Below, piece by piece: positions 1 through 10,999 of a stretch of DNA of 64,000 nt. The notes under the pieces are model-generated. The model saw only the letters and a program-made list of their open reading frames with translations. It was not told the DNA's origin and did no database searches. The DNA is from Eucommia ulmoides. Lineage: Eukaryota > Streptophyta > Magnoliopsida > Garryales > Eucommiaceae. Numbering within the stretch: the stretch's first letter is position 1; every line of letters begins with the position of its first letter. The position numbers were made by a program, and so were the translations under genes. The DNA lies in NCBI GenBank assembly GCA_016647705.1, contig CM028338.1, positions 22,775,577 to 22,839,576 on the forward strand, written 5' to 3'.

Positions 1-765
1 TCTGCTGCTACACTTACACCTTCTACGAGTAACGTAGGAAGTATTGGCCCTAGTAGTGTCCAAGGGTGAGGTAAAGGATCGGCCAGTAGACTTTGAACTC
101 GAGGTCGTGTATTTGCTACTACCCAGTAGGATGCTCAGGCTACCCCGGATATGGTGACAAGTATCTTGTCTTTATATGATAGAGATACACGTATACTTAT
201 CGATCTAGGTTCTACTAATTCATTTGTTTCGGCGACTTTTATGATACATGTAGGAAAATTTCCTACTTTTATGTCATATGATATTATTATCTCTATCCTT
301 GTAGGCGAGCTAATGCTGATAGATAGTGTGTATAAAAATAGTGTGCTTCGTATTGGTAATAGAGAGTTGTCAGTGGATCTGTTACTCCTGAGCATTTATG
401 ATTTTGATGTTATACTGGGTATGGATATGCTATTTGGCTATCATGACCCAATTGATTGTTTTGAAAATAAAGTTATTTTTTTAATCCAAGGCGAGTCAGA
501 GTTCGTGTTTTCGAGGGATAGAATCGTTACCCCTGTCAGTTTGATTTCAGTTCTAGAGGCCAGGAAATTATTAAAAAATGGATGTCAGGGATACCTTACG
601 TATGTGATTGACACCAGTCAGAATGAGGTACAGGTGGCAGAAATCCCAGTGGTCATGATGTATTTCCAGAAAAATTACCAGAGTTGCCAAAAAATAGTAA
701 AATTGAATTCAATATCAAATTACTTTTGGGAACTTCTCTTATATCAATTTCACCCTATCGTATAA
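1..765 (+). pseudogene. gag C-terminus and aspartic protease remnant
   Basis: The first 150 bases read as a serine/threonine-rich gag tail with stops. From 151 an open stretch carries a retropepsin-like core: LIDLGSTNSFVS stands where chromoviruses have a D-S/T-G triad followed by SHSF. The second position of the triad is Leu, so catalysis is doubtful. A second conserved protease block, ILGMDML, lies around residues 88-94 of this open frame. Retropepsins cut the Gag-Pol polyprotein inside the virus-like particle. The frame runs on toward RT but ends in a stop at 765 after a frame change. Confidence 0.8.
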
Positions 766-1545
766 CACCTATCGAGCTGAAAAAAAATTAAAAAATTCAA
801 TTACAAGATATGTTAGACCGTAGGTTTATCAGACCTAGTGTTTTTTCGTGGGGAGCTCTAATGTTATTCGTAAGAAAGAAGGATGTCACTCTAAGGATGT
901 GCATCTATTACAAGCAATTGAATAAGGTGACGGCCGTAATAAATGCCCATTGCCTAGAATTGTAGATTTGTTCGATCAGTTGCAGAAGGTTAGGGTATTT
1001 TCTAAAATAAATCTTCAATCAAGATATCATCAGTTTAAAGTCAGAGACAGTGATGTGTTGAAGACAACATTCCGTACGAGGTATGGACATTATAAATTTC
1101 TAGTTATGTCATTTAGGTTGACAAATGTCCCTGCTACATTTATGGATCTGATGAATCGGATCTTCCAGCCTTATTTATGTTAGTTTATCATTGTGTTCAT
1201 TGATGATATATTGATTTACTCCCAAAAATAAAGAAGAACATGTAGAACATCTAAAAATTATGCTATAGATTTTGAGAGAGAAGTAGTTGTATGCGAAGTT
1301 CAGTAAATGTGAGTTTTGGCTGGATAGAGTTGTATTCTTGGGGCATGTTATTTTGGGTGATGGTATCCAAGTTGACCCAAAGAAAGTTTGAAGCCGTTGT
1401 TCAGTGGAAAAGGCCAAAAAGTATGACAGAAGTTCGAAACTTCCTAGGATGGGCAGATTATTATTGTCGGTTTGCACAAGAATTTTCTGTTATAGCTGCC
1501 CTATTGACCTGTTTGACTCGCGAGGAAAATAAATTTGAGTAGATT
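690..1545 (+). pseudogene. Ty3/gypsy reverse transcriptase remnant
   Basis: Split over at least three frames. Recognisable blocks in order are the RT entry block with GFI-like RRFIRPS (about 815-840), [10 protein letters not shown] (about 900-930), the DLFDQLQ and [12 protein letters not shown] blocks (965-1035), the [12 protein letters not shown] block (about 1108-1143) and the catalytic motif FIDDILIYS at about 1195-1222, whose two Asp residues are still present. The later block with FLGWADYY (about 1440-1463) precedes the connection domain. RT copies the element RNA into cDNA. In-frame stops after the INRIF-like block and a frameshift near 1230 disable it. Confidence 0.85.
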
Positions 1546-1572
1546 AACAAATGTGAATAGAGTTTCTAGGAG

Positions 1573-2085
1573 TTGAAAAATAGACTGATATCAGCGCCAA
1601 TACTTTTTCTCCCGACAGAAGGTGGTGGTTTTGTGATATACAGTGACGCTTCACACCAGAGCCTAGGTTATGTACTGATGCAACATGGCCACGTGATTGC
1701 ATATGCCTCTCAACAATTGAAGAATCATGAGCGTAATTACTCGATGCATGATTTGGAGTTGGCGGCGATTGTGTTTGCCTTAAAACTTTTGAGACATTAT
1801 CTTTATAGCGAGACATGTGAGATATACACTGATCACCAGAGTTTAAGACATTTGTTTACTCATAAAGAACTAAATTTGAGACTGAGGCGTTGGATGAAAT
1901 TGATCAAGAATTATTATTATTGTACCATCTATTATCATCTTGGAAAGGTTAATGTTGTAACAGTTGCATTAAGTCGGAAATCCGCAGGTTCGGTTGAGCA
2001 CCTCCGAGTTGTTCATACTAACCTATATGCCAAGTTGAGATCTCTGCTAGTCCAGTTGGTAGTTGGTCAGAGGTATCGTTGCTTG
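1573..2085 (+). pseudogene. Ty3/gypsy RNase H domain remnant
   Basis: A 171-codon open stretch contains the usual RNase H landmarks: first catalytic Asp in IYSDASHQSLG, the Glu region in ERNYSMHDLELAAIVFAL, the second Asp in IYTDHQSLRHLF, and the terminal block with VTVALSRKS, where the canonical element has V-D-ALSRK. The last Asp is therefore changed to Thr. RNase H removes the RNA strand during cDNA synthesis. It follows RT directly, as expected for Ty3/gypsy, and is preceded by an in-frame stop at about 1560. Confidence 0.88.
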
Positions 2086-2149
2086 TGATTTTTACCTTGA
2101 GACCGATTTTAATTGATCGTATTATAGAAACGTAGAAGTCGGATGCCCA

Positions 2150-2990
2150 ATTAGGAAAGATCAGAGATGAAGTGAAAAATGGTCAGAGAACTAACTATCG
2201 CATTAGAGATAATGATGAAGCCTTGATATTTGAGAATAGACTGTGTGGGCCTAATAATTTCAATTTGAAGAAAAATATCTTGGAGGAAGCGCACAACTCA
2301 GCATATGCAATGTATCCAAGTAGTACCAAATTATATCGGGATTTACGAGAACACTATTGGTAGAACGGAATAAAATGAGAAATTGTAGAATTTATGGCTA
2401 GGTGTCTTGTCTGTCAGTAAGTTAAGATCGAGTACCAGTGTCCAAGAGGATTATTGCAATATTTGCCTATCCCATAATAGAAGTGGGAACATATCACTAT
2501 AAATTTTATTTTGGGATTGCCTCGTACTCAAAAGGGGCATTATTCCATTTGGGTGATTGTTGATAGACTTACAAATTCTTCTCATTTTCTAGCTATGAAA
2601 ACCACGTACTCCATGGACAAGTATGTAAAATTGTATATTGACGAGATTGTTAGATTGCATGGTGCGCCGGTTTCCATAGTGTCGGATAAAGATATGAAAT
2701 TTATATCGAGATTCTTGCTAGTCTTTAGGCTGCTCTGGGTATCAAGTTAAAATTCAGTACAGCATTTCACCCTCAGACTAATGGCCAATTAGAGTGCACA
2801 ATTCAGACATTGGAAGATATGTTGAGGGGTTGCATTCTAGAATTTCCAGGTAGTTGGGATAATCATTTGACATTGATGGAATTTGTCTATAACAATAGCT
2901 ATCACTCCAGTCTGTTGGACTAAAGTTGGAGAGAAAAAATTGTGGATGCCTGACATAGCTCAAATGATGGCAAAAAAAGTGAAAGTAATT
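2150..2990 (+). pseudogene. Ty3/gypsy integrase core remnant
   Basis: A short open segment at 2172-2363 holds the zinc-finger N-terminus (H...AYAMYPSSTKLYRDLREHYW-like), followed by CLVCQ near 2403-2420. The catalytic core begins at 2511, with WVIVDRLTNSSHF and the second Asp in IVSDKDMKF. The third acidic region appears after a frameshift, in FHPQTNGQLECTIQTLEDM near 2765-2820, where the usual S-E-R has become L-E-C. Integrase inserts the cDNA into chromosomal DNA. Several stops and one frame change make it inactive. Confidence 0.82.
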
Positions 2991-3039
2991 CAGGAAATAT
3001 TAAAGATTGCTCAAAGTCAACAAAGAGCTATGCCGACAA

Positions 3040-3452
3040 GAGTAGACGTGAGTTGAAATTTGAAGTGGGTGATTACGTGTTTTTACATATATCCCCGTAG
3101 AAGGGCATAATGATATTCAGGAAGAAGGAAAGCTAAGTCTGAGATACATCAGGCCATATAAGATTCTAGAAAGGGTTGGTGCAGTGGCCTATCTACTAGC
3201 CCTGTCTCTAGAATTGTCTAGATTACACGATGTATTTCACGTTTTGATGCTCAGGAAATATGTGTCGAATCCTTCGCATGTGTTGACTTTTCAACCTATT
3301 AAATTAAAGAAAGACTTTTCATACGTTGAGGAGCCAGTGCAGATTCTAAATTGTAAAGATTAAGTGCTAGGAACAAAAAACAATTCTGTGGAAGAGGCAA
3401 CGTGGGAAAGAGAAGAGGAGATGAGGAATAAATATCCGCATTTATTCGTTTA
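3040..3452 (+). pseudogene. integrase C-terminus with chromodomain-like tail
   Basis: After the core, the + strand reads LSLRYIRPYKILERVG, then VFHVLMLRKY, then EEPVQILN and EEATWEREEEMRNKYPHLF. In plant chromoviruses these blocks mark the GPF/Y region and the tail related to chromodomains, thought to steer integration to heterochromatin. Between EEPVQILN and EEATW roughly a dozen residues expected in the family are missing, so the tail has a small internal deletion. A stop lies at about 3361. Confidence 0.75.
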
Positions 3453-3463
3453 AGGTAACTAAA

Positions 3464-3490
3464 ATTTTGGGACGAAATTTCTTTTGGGGG
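3464..3490 (+). other. polypurine tract next to 3' LTR
   Basis: The purine-rich stretch ending in tttggggg, preceded by gggacgaaatttc, is the typical plus-strand primer site of plant chromoviruses, placed directly before the LTR. It fixes the orientation of the element and the left boundary of the LTR. Confidence 0.75.
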
Positions 3491-3799
3491 TTAATAGGTT
3501 AATTTAATTTGAGTTTTAAAAATATGAGGGAATCAATTGCTATTTTTAAAATGTTAATTTTAACTTTTAAATTTAAATGATATTTTAAAAATTCAAGTAG
3601 ATAGTATATGTAATTATTATTTTTACTTGATAACCATTATAAGGATTAGAAAAAAAAATATATTTTGTTGGGTGTGTCATGATGCACATGGCATCTCCAA
3701 GAACAAGCTATAAAAAAAAGTAAAACAAGATAAGCTTGAGGTATAATTTGTTTGAGAAAAAAAAGGGTAAAGGTTTGGTTAATTACCGACTCTATTTTG

Positions 3800-3866
<67 letters not shown>
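3800..3866. repeat. composite (CT)n(TA)n(CA)n microsatellite
   Basis: About 27 bp of CT repeats run into about 16 bp of TA and then about 25 bp of CA repeats without interruption, inside the LTR. Confidence 0.95.
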
Positions 3867-4529
3867 TTTTTCACAATCTCCCTCTTATCTCTTGGGCCCC
3901 TTAAATGCAAGGTGATCTCCTTACTTTTGTAATTTTTTTCTTGTTAGTTAATGTGTGTGTGTGTGTATTTTAAATTTATAATTTTAAATAAAAATAAATA
4001 TCTAAATGGTGAAAATTTTAATCGATAGTAGAAATTCTAAATTTTATTAAAATGATAATTTGTAGTATTTCATTGACTAGTAATATTGCTGATAGTCAAA
4101 TAATACTTTTGTAGTAATTAAATTATTGATCGATAAATTTTATAAAAGTAACTATAATATTTTTGTTGTGTATTAATATTGGGTTGTGAAAAGTAGAACA
4201 TTTAATCATATTAAATTTTATATAATTAGAAAATTTGGAAATGGAAAAAATTGTATTTTAGTGTCACGCATTACATATTAGACTTATTTAAATAAATTCT
4301 TAATTTAGGCCATGTCATTGTTAGGTACACAGGTGACGCCGATAATGTCAGTATTATGACAATATATATTAAGCAACACAAATATCGATGTGAGTATACT
4401 GTCTTCTATGTAAATTATTAAATTATATTTTCGTATTAAATTGTGAAAAACAAAGATTTATTAAAATTGAATGTTTTGTAACTTTAGATGTATTGAGTGA
4501 AAATTTAAATGTGGAAAATGATGATAATG

Positions 4530-4612
<83 letters not shown>
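4530..4612. repeat. (TTA)n microsatellite
   Basis: About 27 uninterrupted TTA units. The apparent poly-isoleucine and poly-asparagine frames here are artefacts of the repeat. Confidence 0.97.
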
Positions 4613-4748
4613 CCAACAATACCATAGTCTGATCCCGATAGGAGGGCATGTCTTCCGGGATGTTGTTGGTCCTAACAGAAGAGCATATCCTGTAGGACAT
4701 TGTGTTTTGACCTGCTAGGAGGGCAAGTTCTATAGGTGGTTGATATAT

Positions 4749-4781
4749 GTTGTTGTTGTTGTTGTTGTTGTTGTTATTGTT
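4749..4781. repeat. (GTT)n microsatellite
   Basis: About ten GTT units with one interruption, followed by GAT-type triplets, inside the same LTR. Confidence 0.9.
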
Positions 4782-5470
4782 GATGATTATGATTATCATC
4801 ATGATATGGTGGTTTATACCACGTGTTGGCTCCTATCATTGGAGATATTAAATGATCTTAACACTGATTGCAATCTTAGATTGCACAGTTAACAGGTTAC
4901 GGTACCGACATAACTCCCGATCCTGAGGTGAAACAATCCTATGGCTAGTAGAGAAGTATGTGTGCGGTATTTTATTATATATGTCAAAATAATTTTACCA
5001 GTTAATTTAAATGCATTTGTTTTATTGTGATGATAGTTGTAGAATTTTATTTCGGCTTAATGTACGACTATATTTATATTATATTTTGAAAAGTGGTGTT
5101 TGATAATTATGCTTGATCCATAAATTATTTTTATATTATGAAGACAATATATCGATAAAATATTTTTTCTTAGGTATATCAGCTAGAGATAGGTCCCCTA
5201 CTGGCACTAGGTAGAATCATAGGGTAGTGTCGTTTTTTTTTATTTAGAATTGGCAGGATAGGAATAAACTGTAAAAGGTTTAGTGTTTATTTTATTTTTT
5301 ATTTTTTTGGGACATCTGTACCTCTTAATTTTGAAATTGGTAAATATTTTTTTGGAAAAAAAAATAATTCTATATTAGTAGTTGTTTATATATATTTGTT
5401 GTTGGTTGGGTAATATCAAATCGAGGTCACGCTTGACCTCAGGTCTTGGGGCTCGAGGTGGGGTGTGATA

Positions 5471-6271
5471 TTAAATATAAAATTATTTCATTTTCCATGT
5501 TGCAATGTCACTGTACAATTAAAAACTATTTAAAGCAATCTAATAAAAAAAAAAAAAAAAAACTCTTATAACACTCTTAAAAGAATTACAATTTTGGTCA
5601 GTTTGATTTTTTAATTTTTTTTATTGTAATACAATTCTAATTCCAATTGTTTTTATTAGTTTTGAAATCAAATGATGGTTGTTACATTCATTTGAGTATT
5701 TAAAGAGTATTTGGTGCTGAATTTGTAAAAATTAAAATTATTTTGAGAATTAAATATTTTTTATTTGTGTAATACATTTCCAATTCTATTTTTTTATTTT
5801 TATTTTTGGGATTAAATGATAGGTTGTTGTATTTTTTTTTTACCATTTAAATAATATTTGCTACTATCTTTTTTTTTTTTTTTTTTTAAATAAATAAATT
5901 ATTCTGATAATTTTTATTTATTTATGAAATTTACAATTTATATATAAATTCATTCATTTTTTTTAATTGCTTGGTAAAGTCTTCACATGAGACTTTATTA
6001 AGAAATAGTTTTACTCATGTTCAAATAATAGGCTTGTGAATTTTCTAATTATTGTTTTTAACCATTTATTGTGCTTTTTCTTTTTAACTCGTTTAGTATA
6101 TGAAATTGCTTGCATACAAAATAATATTTCTTTATTACTTTTATCAACACTTATATGAGAAACAAATAATATAAAGAAGAAAGAAGTAAAGAATTATTAT
6201 ATATTTATTTTTTCAATTTATATTTTATTTAAAATGAATAGAATTGTCATTCTACGTAAAGAATAAATTAT
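5471..6271. other. AT-rich spacer with imperfect tandem duplication
   Basis: No coding or RNA gene is visible. The stretch is very A/T rich with long A and T runs. A segment starting at 5626 (gtaatacaattc) is repeated imperfectly from about 5769 (gtaatacatttc) with a period near 143 bp; both copies end in a run with aatatttg or agtatttg. It separates the chromovirus LTR from the truncated copia LTR. Confidence 0.6.
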
Positions 6272-7049
6272 AGAGTCACACCCAATAATCATTATGATCC
6301 CTTTAACTAGGTAGGAATCAAACCCTTCCAAAATGAGTCTTTTCGCAGGCTTAGAATCAACTTTTACAATTCATTTTCACAGGCTCAGGAATAACCCTAT
6401 CTTTTTCACAGGTTAAAGATTAACCTAATTCTTTTATACTTAGGCTAAGAATCAAACCTCACAAAAATGCTCCAAATATCCTTTTACCCGGTAAGGATTG
6501 AACCATTACAAAATCACTCAAATTAATTCTATCAAGGAAGAATTAATACCTAATCTTTTTATACTCTAGGCAAATATCAAAACATCAATCTCTTTACTGG
6601 AAGAGATTGAAACCAACTACATTTAATTAGATACTCCCAATAGTATCTAATTCGACTCTCAACTCATCAATTATAAATTTGATAAGTGATTTTCCCACTC
6701 GAAGCTTCTACCACCCCAGATAAATTTGAAATCGATTACTGTCCCGATACTAGTGATAGAAATACAATGAAAATTTCAAAATCTAATTTTAAACAAAAAA
6801 TAGGTAGGAAACATTCTAACACGTACTAAGATTTTTTTAAGAAATTGTTTCAAAAATAATTTTCAGTTTAAAAACAAGAAAACAATTTCAAAGATCAAAT
6901 TCCAAGTATAATATGATAATCGTAAACAATCAATTAAAAGTAATCAATTTGAAACAATCTCACCAGGAATCTACCGATAAATATAATAAGCAATGAAATC
7001 TCAAGTCGACAATCAATAATAATCCACTTCAAAATATCTCAAGAGTGAT

Positions 7050-8574
7050 TGTACGACAATCGTTTATTACACGCTCCCGTATTGACTACTCGCAAGTGTA
7101 CGAGGTCAAAGTTTTAGTATAATGTGATCTTTAAGATCGGGTATCGTATCCACAGGAATTGGTTGTCGTTATTATCGAGCACCATAATTGTCATGACCTA
7201 ACTTTATCTAGGCTAAAAGAATAATTTTAAATTAATTAATACTAATATTAATATAACCTAATTTAATCTTTACTAATTATACTAATACGAGATGGTTAGG
7301 GGATGAATTATCTAGGGATTAATTTGATTTACTTAAACGCGTTTGATTTCATTTAGTTTACAATAATAGTGTTCGACCTATTCGACAATCTCAGTTCGTA
7401 AACTCCCCCGCCATATCTCCCGAGTGTAAGACGAGAGAATACGCGACTTCATGTCAACAAAAAAGTCCCCATCAATGTCTTAACGACCCTAGGTCACGTG
7501 AGTCTTGCCCCAACGTCATTGATTGCACACAATCCAACTCTTTCTTGGGTTATTGGATCGTCATGTTGTGTTTACCCTATCAACAATCTTAGTTCATAAA
7601 CTCCCACGCCACCTCTTCCGAGTGTAAGACGAGGGAATACGCGATTTTGTGTCAATGAAGAAGTCCCCCTCAACGTATTAACGACTCTAGGTCACGTGAG
7701 TCTTTCCCCAACGTCATCGATTGCCCACAATCCAACTCCCTCCCGGGTTATTGGATCGTCGCGTTGTGTTTACCCTAGTCCGAATCCGGGGTTACATCTT
7801 CTGAGTGTTAAACCCCAAATTCTCGATATATCTATCTAAGTATAATAAACAAACAATACAACAAAGACAATCAAAATAGCGAAGAACAATCATTAAAGAA
7901 ACAAAAACTCAAACAAAACTACGTTTTTATAAATAATATTAATCCCATTTATAATCCACATTTAACTCGTGGTCATAACCGTTTATACAATTAAAATCGA
8001 GTTAAACATGCTCAAACAATTATTGAAGTTAAGAAATAAAAGGAGAAATGGATGAACTTAGCCGATATCTGAAGATTAGTCGCTATAACCGTCCATCGAT
8101 CGCTTCTCCTTCTCCGCATGGTAATATTATCCTTTAGAATTGTTTGAGCACTCCCCATACTCTCTCTATTCTAAACTAAGACCTAAGGGCTCTAATGGCC
8201 GGAGATCCTCAAAGGAAAGGAGATGGGATTAAATAGAGAAAATATCTCAAAAAATATCTAATCTGTGTGGCGGTAGAGTATGTTGGTTAAGTGATCACCA
8301 CAGTAGTAGAGACAGTGGTGGAATTGGTGACCATCCCGCAGTTTCACTGCCATGGAAGTAGGCTTCCTTTATGAATATTTCCCTCTTGCTTGTTTTTCCA
8401 CCATTCTTCGATCGTTTTTGGTCCGATCTGATCATTTACGCTTCGTTTTCATACATTTTCACCCCCACACACCTGATTTATGAAAAAAGAATAAAAACTA
8501 ATTAAAACGCTATAAAAAATACTCTAAAACTAACAAAACCGATTTGAAAATATATAGGTAGATCACACCTATCA
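7050..8574 (-). mobile_element. solo LTR of an Athila-type element
   Basis: A 1.5-kb block present in this LTR but absent from its partner at 16125-18457. It begins tgtacgac and ends cacctatca on the + strand, like the Athila-type LTR at 39058-40670 (TGTTACG...CCTATCA), and shares the core gaatccggggtta. Flanks are gtgat (7045-7049) and atgat (8575-8579), a 5-bp target duplication with one change; the uninterrupted partner has atgat at this point. No internal region is present, so this is a solo LTR left by LTR-LTR recombination. It contains a private 198-bp tandem duplication (7384-7779). Confidence 0.85.
7384..7779. repeat. 198-bp tandem duplication inside solo LTR
   Basis: The segment beginning acaatctcagttc at about 7385 recurs at about 7583 (acaatcttagttc) with a period of about 198 bp and runs through the same landmarks (gagtgtaagacgag, ggtcacgtgagtc, ttattggatcgtc). 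The related LTRs at 39058, 44234 and 55814 carry one copy, so the duplication is specific to this copy or subfamily. Confidence 0.85.
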
Positions 8575-9064
8575 ATGATTCTCAAGAAAATTCTCATAAT
8601 ACTCTTAGTATGATAACTCTTAGAAAACACAAGAACTAAATAACTCTTCAGAATTGAAAAATGAATGGGATTATTGAAACCTCAAAAACGCAGATTTATT
8701 TATAGGGGATTAGAACAAGCCCTCTAACGGCTAGTTCCTACATTTCATGACAAATAATTACTCCAATAGTCCCCTTATATCATTAAGACTCATTCCTGTT
8801 ATAATTCACTTAATTATATCTTTTAAAACATTCAATTTAGTCCATCAAACTTATACTCAACCTCAATTAGATATGATAGAAAGAATTTCATGAACCAAAT
8901 TGAGAGATATCCAAAATACTTAAATTACATCTATAGGGATATTAAAATATTGACTAAATAGCCAAAAAATTATAAGATCCCTAGATATCTTGCATATCTT
9001 AACCATAAAACGACTAGTAAGGGCTACTTTTTGGATCAAAACCATAAAATTCTCAAATCTTGAA

Positions 9065-9400
9065 ACTAGCAATCGGTTGACCGACCAACACCCATCAGTC
9101 GACCGCCCAATTCAAGACATAGCCCAAGCCAAAATTCCTTCGCCATAAGTCGACTGCTCATTTTGTATCTATTGACCTAACTATTCAGAGAGTTTAATAA
9201 GTCAACTTACCTGTCGACTTAATGATTCAGAGAGTTCACCTTTTAACCAATAGTCGACTTTCCTATCGACTGGAAGATTCAGAGAGTTTGAATCAATTCC
9301 ATAAGTTGACCTAGCTATCGACTAACCAATTCAAAGACTAAATCTTCTTCCCTGCTCCATTCCATCAGTTGACCAATCAATTTGTGTAGGTCGACTGATT
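9065..9400. repeat. GTCGAC-type palindrome array in LTR
   Basis: Repeated short units contain AGTCGAC or its one-step variants GTTGAC and GTCAAC, separated by a recurring ttcagagagtt element. The same array lies at matching positions in the LTRs at 16125-18457, 29003-31307 and 62592 onward. Confidence 0.85.
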
Positions 9401-9877
9401 GAGCTGGAATACCTCTCCTTAATTAATTTTCTACTAAATTTCTTCGACGTTTTTGCCCCTTTAACCAATTTCTTTTCTCGGTTAACTCCACTAAATCCTA
9501 AAATCAATTTTAATTAATTATCTTTCTTAACTCAATTGTTTCTTCTTCAATTACACATATGAGCAAATATGTTAGTTAATTAGGTTCATATAAAAAACAT
9601 ACATAATTGCAAAAATATTTTATGTTGTGTGTGATATTAATCGGGATATGTTACAAGTAAAAATTTAACTTGAGTTATTTTACCTAGGTCCTTAAAATTC
9701 TTCGATCTCTTAATATGCTTCATCTTTATCAATGTCTTTAGCATCCATTTAGCATTTTTCTTAATATCTTCATGATAATCTCTTCACTAGAACTAATAAA
9801 CAGAAACACTCAATAAAATTGTTAGTTCCACCAAAAATAACATCATTTAATTGTCCATCAAAATCCTAGGATCAACA

Positions 9878-10184
9878 ATCTCCCTCTTTTTTATGATGAC
9901 AACTAATTTTGATATTTTTTTCAAAGTAATATGTAACCACACTCCCCCTAAATCCGAGGATGGATTTTATAACTCATTAAAACATAGTAATGAAGATAAT
10001 CATAACATATTCAACAAAGCCCAAATTTCAAAATATGATAAACTCCCCCTTAAGATATTTATCAAAATAATTCAACCTTCCCTTTAAGATATTCAATAAA
10101 ACATCAATATATTCTCCCCCTTTGTCATCTCAAAAAGTGGGGAAAGGGAACTACAAATAAACACTACTCTAGGCAAACATCGTT
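9878..10184 (-). other. 3' untranslated region and polypurine tract of SIRE-like element
   Basis: Non-coding segment between RNase H and the 3' LTR. On the + strand it has four pyrimidine blocks of the type ctccccctt (near 9880, 9943, 10032 and 10113), which on the minus strand are purine tracts. The block at the LTR edge is the likely plus-strand primer; the others resemble it and may be secondary polypurine tracts. Confidence 0.65.
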
Positions 10185-10649
10185 ATACCTAGCCATACCT
10201 AAACCGCAAATGATTTTCACAAACTGATCTTCTGCTAATGGTTTGGTAAAAATATCAGCAAGCTAGTCAGAGATATCAATATACTCAATAACAATGTCCC
10301 TTTTATGAATGTGATCACGAATAAAGTGATGTCTAATCTCTATATGCTTAGTTCGTGAGTGATGTGTAGGATTCTTACTTAGACAAATAACACTTTTATT
10401 ATCACAATAAATTGGAACCTCCTCCATACAAATTCCAAAAATCATTTAACTGTTGCTTAATATATAAAATTTGAGCACAACAGTTACCAGCTGCCATATA
10501 CTCAGCCTCAGTTGTGGATAAGGCTATCGAATTTTATTTCTTGCTTGACCAAGAAACCAAGGTATGTCCTAACAAATGACATAACCCACTTGTGCATTTT
10601 CGCTCGACTTTGAAACAAGTAAAATCAGCGTCAGAGTAACTTATTAATT
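10185..10649 (-). pseudogene. Ty1/copia RNase H remnant
   Basis: Minus-strand reading shows the first Asp in SDADF, the SGLCHLLG and VSWSSKK blocks, the ALSTTEAEYMAAG block with its Glu, CDNKSVICLSKNP with the second Asp, the SRTKHIEIRHHFIRDH block and the terminal LADIFTKPLAEDQF. One stop interrupts the segment after SKK and another precedes LADIF. RNase H degrades the RNA strand during reverse transcription. Upstream, the frame would continue into RT at 13327, but a solo LTR is inserted between the two domains. Confidence 0.9.
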
Positions 10650-10951
10650 TAAAATGTAAAACCTAAATTGTAGAACATACGTCATAAATAGTTGCATTAT
10701 AGAGCATTAGAAAATTTTAGGGTAAAAATTTTATTGATTAAAATTCAAATCAATAGTTGGGGGTCGAATTGGAAATTTAGAAACATAAAAAATTTAAACT
10801 TGAGATTTAAATTGACAATTAAAAATCAAAAAGTAAAAATATTAAGGGTAAAATTATAATTTTTGAAACTTTTTAAAATTGAAATTTATTGAAATTAAGA
10901 TCTTAAAGAAATTAGGGGCAGAAAAGTGCAATTTAAATATTTTTTTTAATT

Positions 10952-10954
<3 letters not shown>

Positions 10955-10986
<32 letters not shown>
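10955..10986. repeat. (TA)n microsatellite
   Basis: About 30 bp of TA dinucleotides inside the solo LTR. Confidence 0.9.
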
Positions 10987-10990
<4 letters not shown>

Positions 10991-10999
10991 GTTGTGTGC

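Larger units (their letters stand above)
1..5470 (+). mobile_element. Ty3/gypsy chromovirus-type retrotransposon, 5' part outside window
   Basis: Domain order on the + strand is end of gag, protease, reverse transcriptase, RNase H, integrase with a C-terminal tail, polypurine tract and 3' LTR. This is the Ty3/gypsy order, and the protease and RT wording (FIDDILIY) together with the tail at 3060-3452 match plant chromoviruses of the Tekay/Del type. The 5' LTR, primer-binding site and most of gag lie left of position 1. Many stops and frameshifts split the polyprotein, so the copy is dead. Its LTR is related to the solo LTR at 10655-13321: they share a block near the middle, a block containing tcccctact and a block containing ctaggtag, and both end in ggggtgtga. 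Confidence 0.85.
3491..5470 (+). repeat. 3' LTR of the chromovirus-type element
   Basis: Begins after the polypurine tract and ends with gaggtggggtgtgata, the usual kind of LTR end in this group (TG start degraded). About 1.98 kb, no coding capacity; the short open frames inside come from microsatellites. It contains a composite dinucleotide tract at 3800-3866, a (TTA)n tract at 4530-4612 and a (GTT)n tract at 4749-4781. The block with actgtcttct near 4395 and the block with tatggctag near 4938 recur in the LTR at 10655-13321, which supports membership in the same family. Confidence 0.75.
6272..9877 (-). repeat. 3' LTR of SIRE-like element, interrupted and truncated
   Basis: Aligns by eye with 16383-18457: both share the agagtc-caccca block, the ttttacccg-taaggattgaacc block, the palindrome array and the terminal tcctaggatcaaca-like end. 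It starts abruptly at 6272, so the outermost quarter-kilobase of the LTR (counterpart of 16125-16382) is absent. It is split by a solo LTR at 7050-8574. Just inside its right edge on the minus strand lies the polypurine tract aaaaaagagggagat. Confidence 0.85.

Noticed and set aside
4461..4802. Open frames of poly-Asn and poly-Ile
   Set aside because: They are translations of the (TTA)n and (GTT)n microsatellites.
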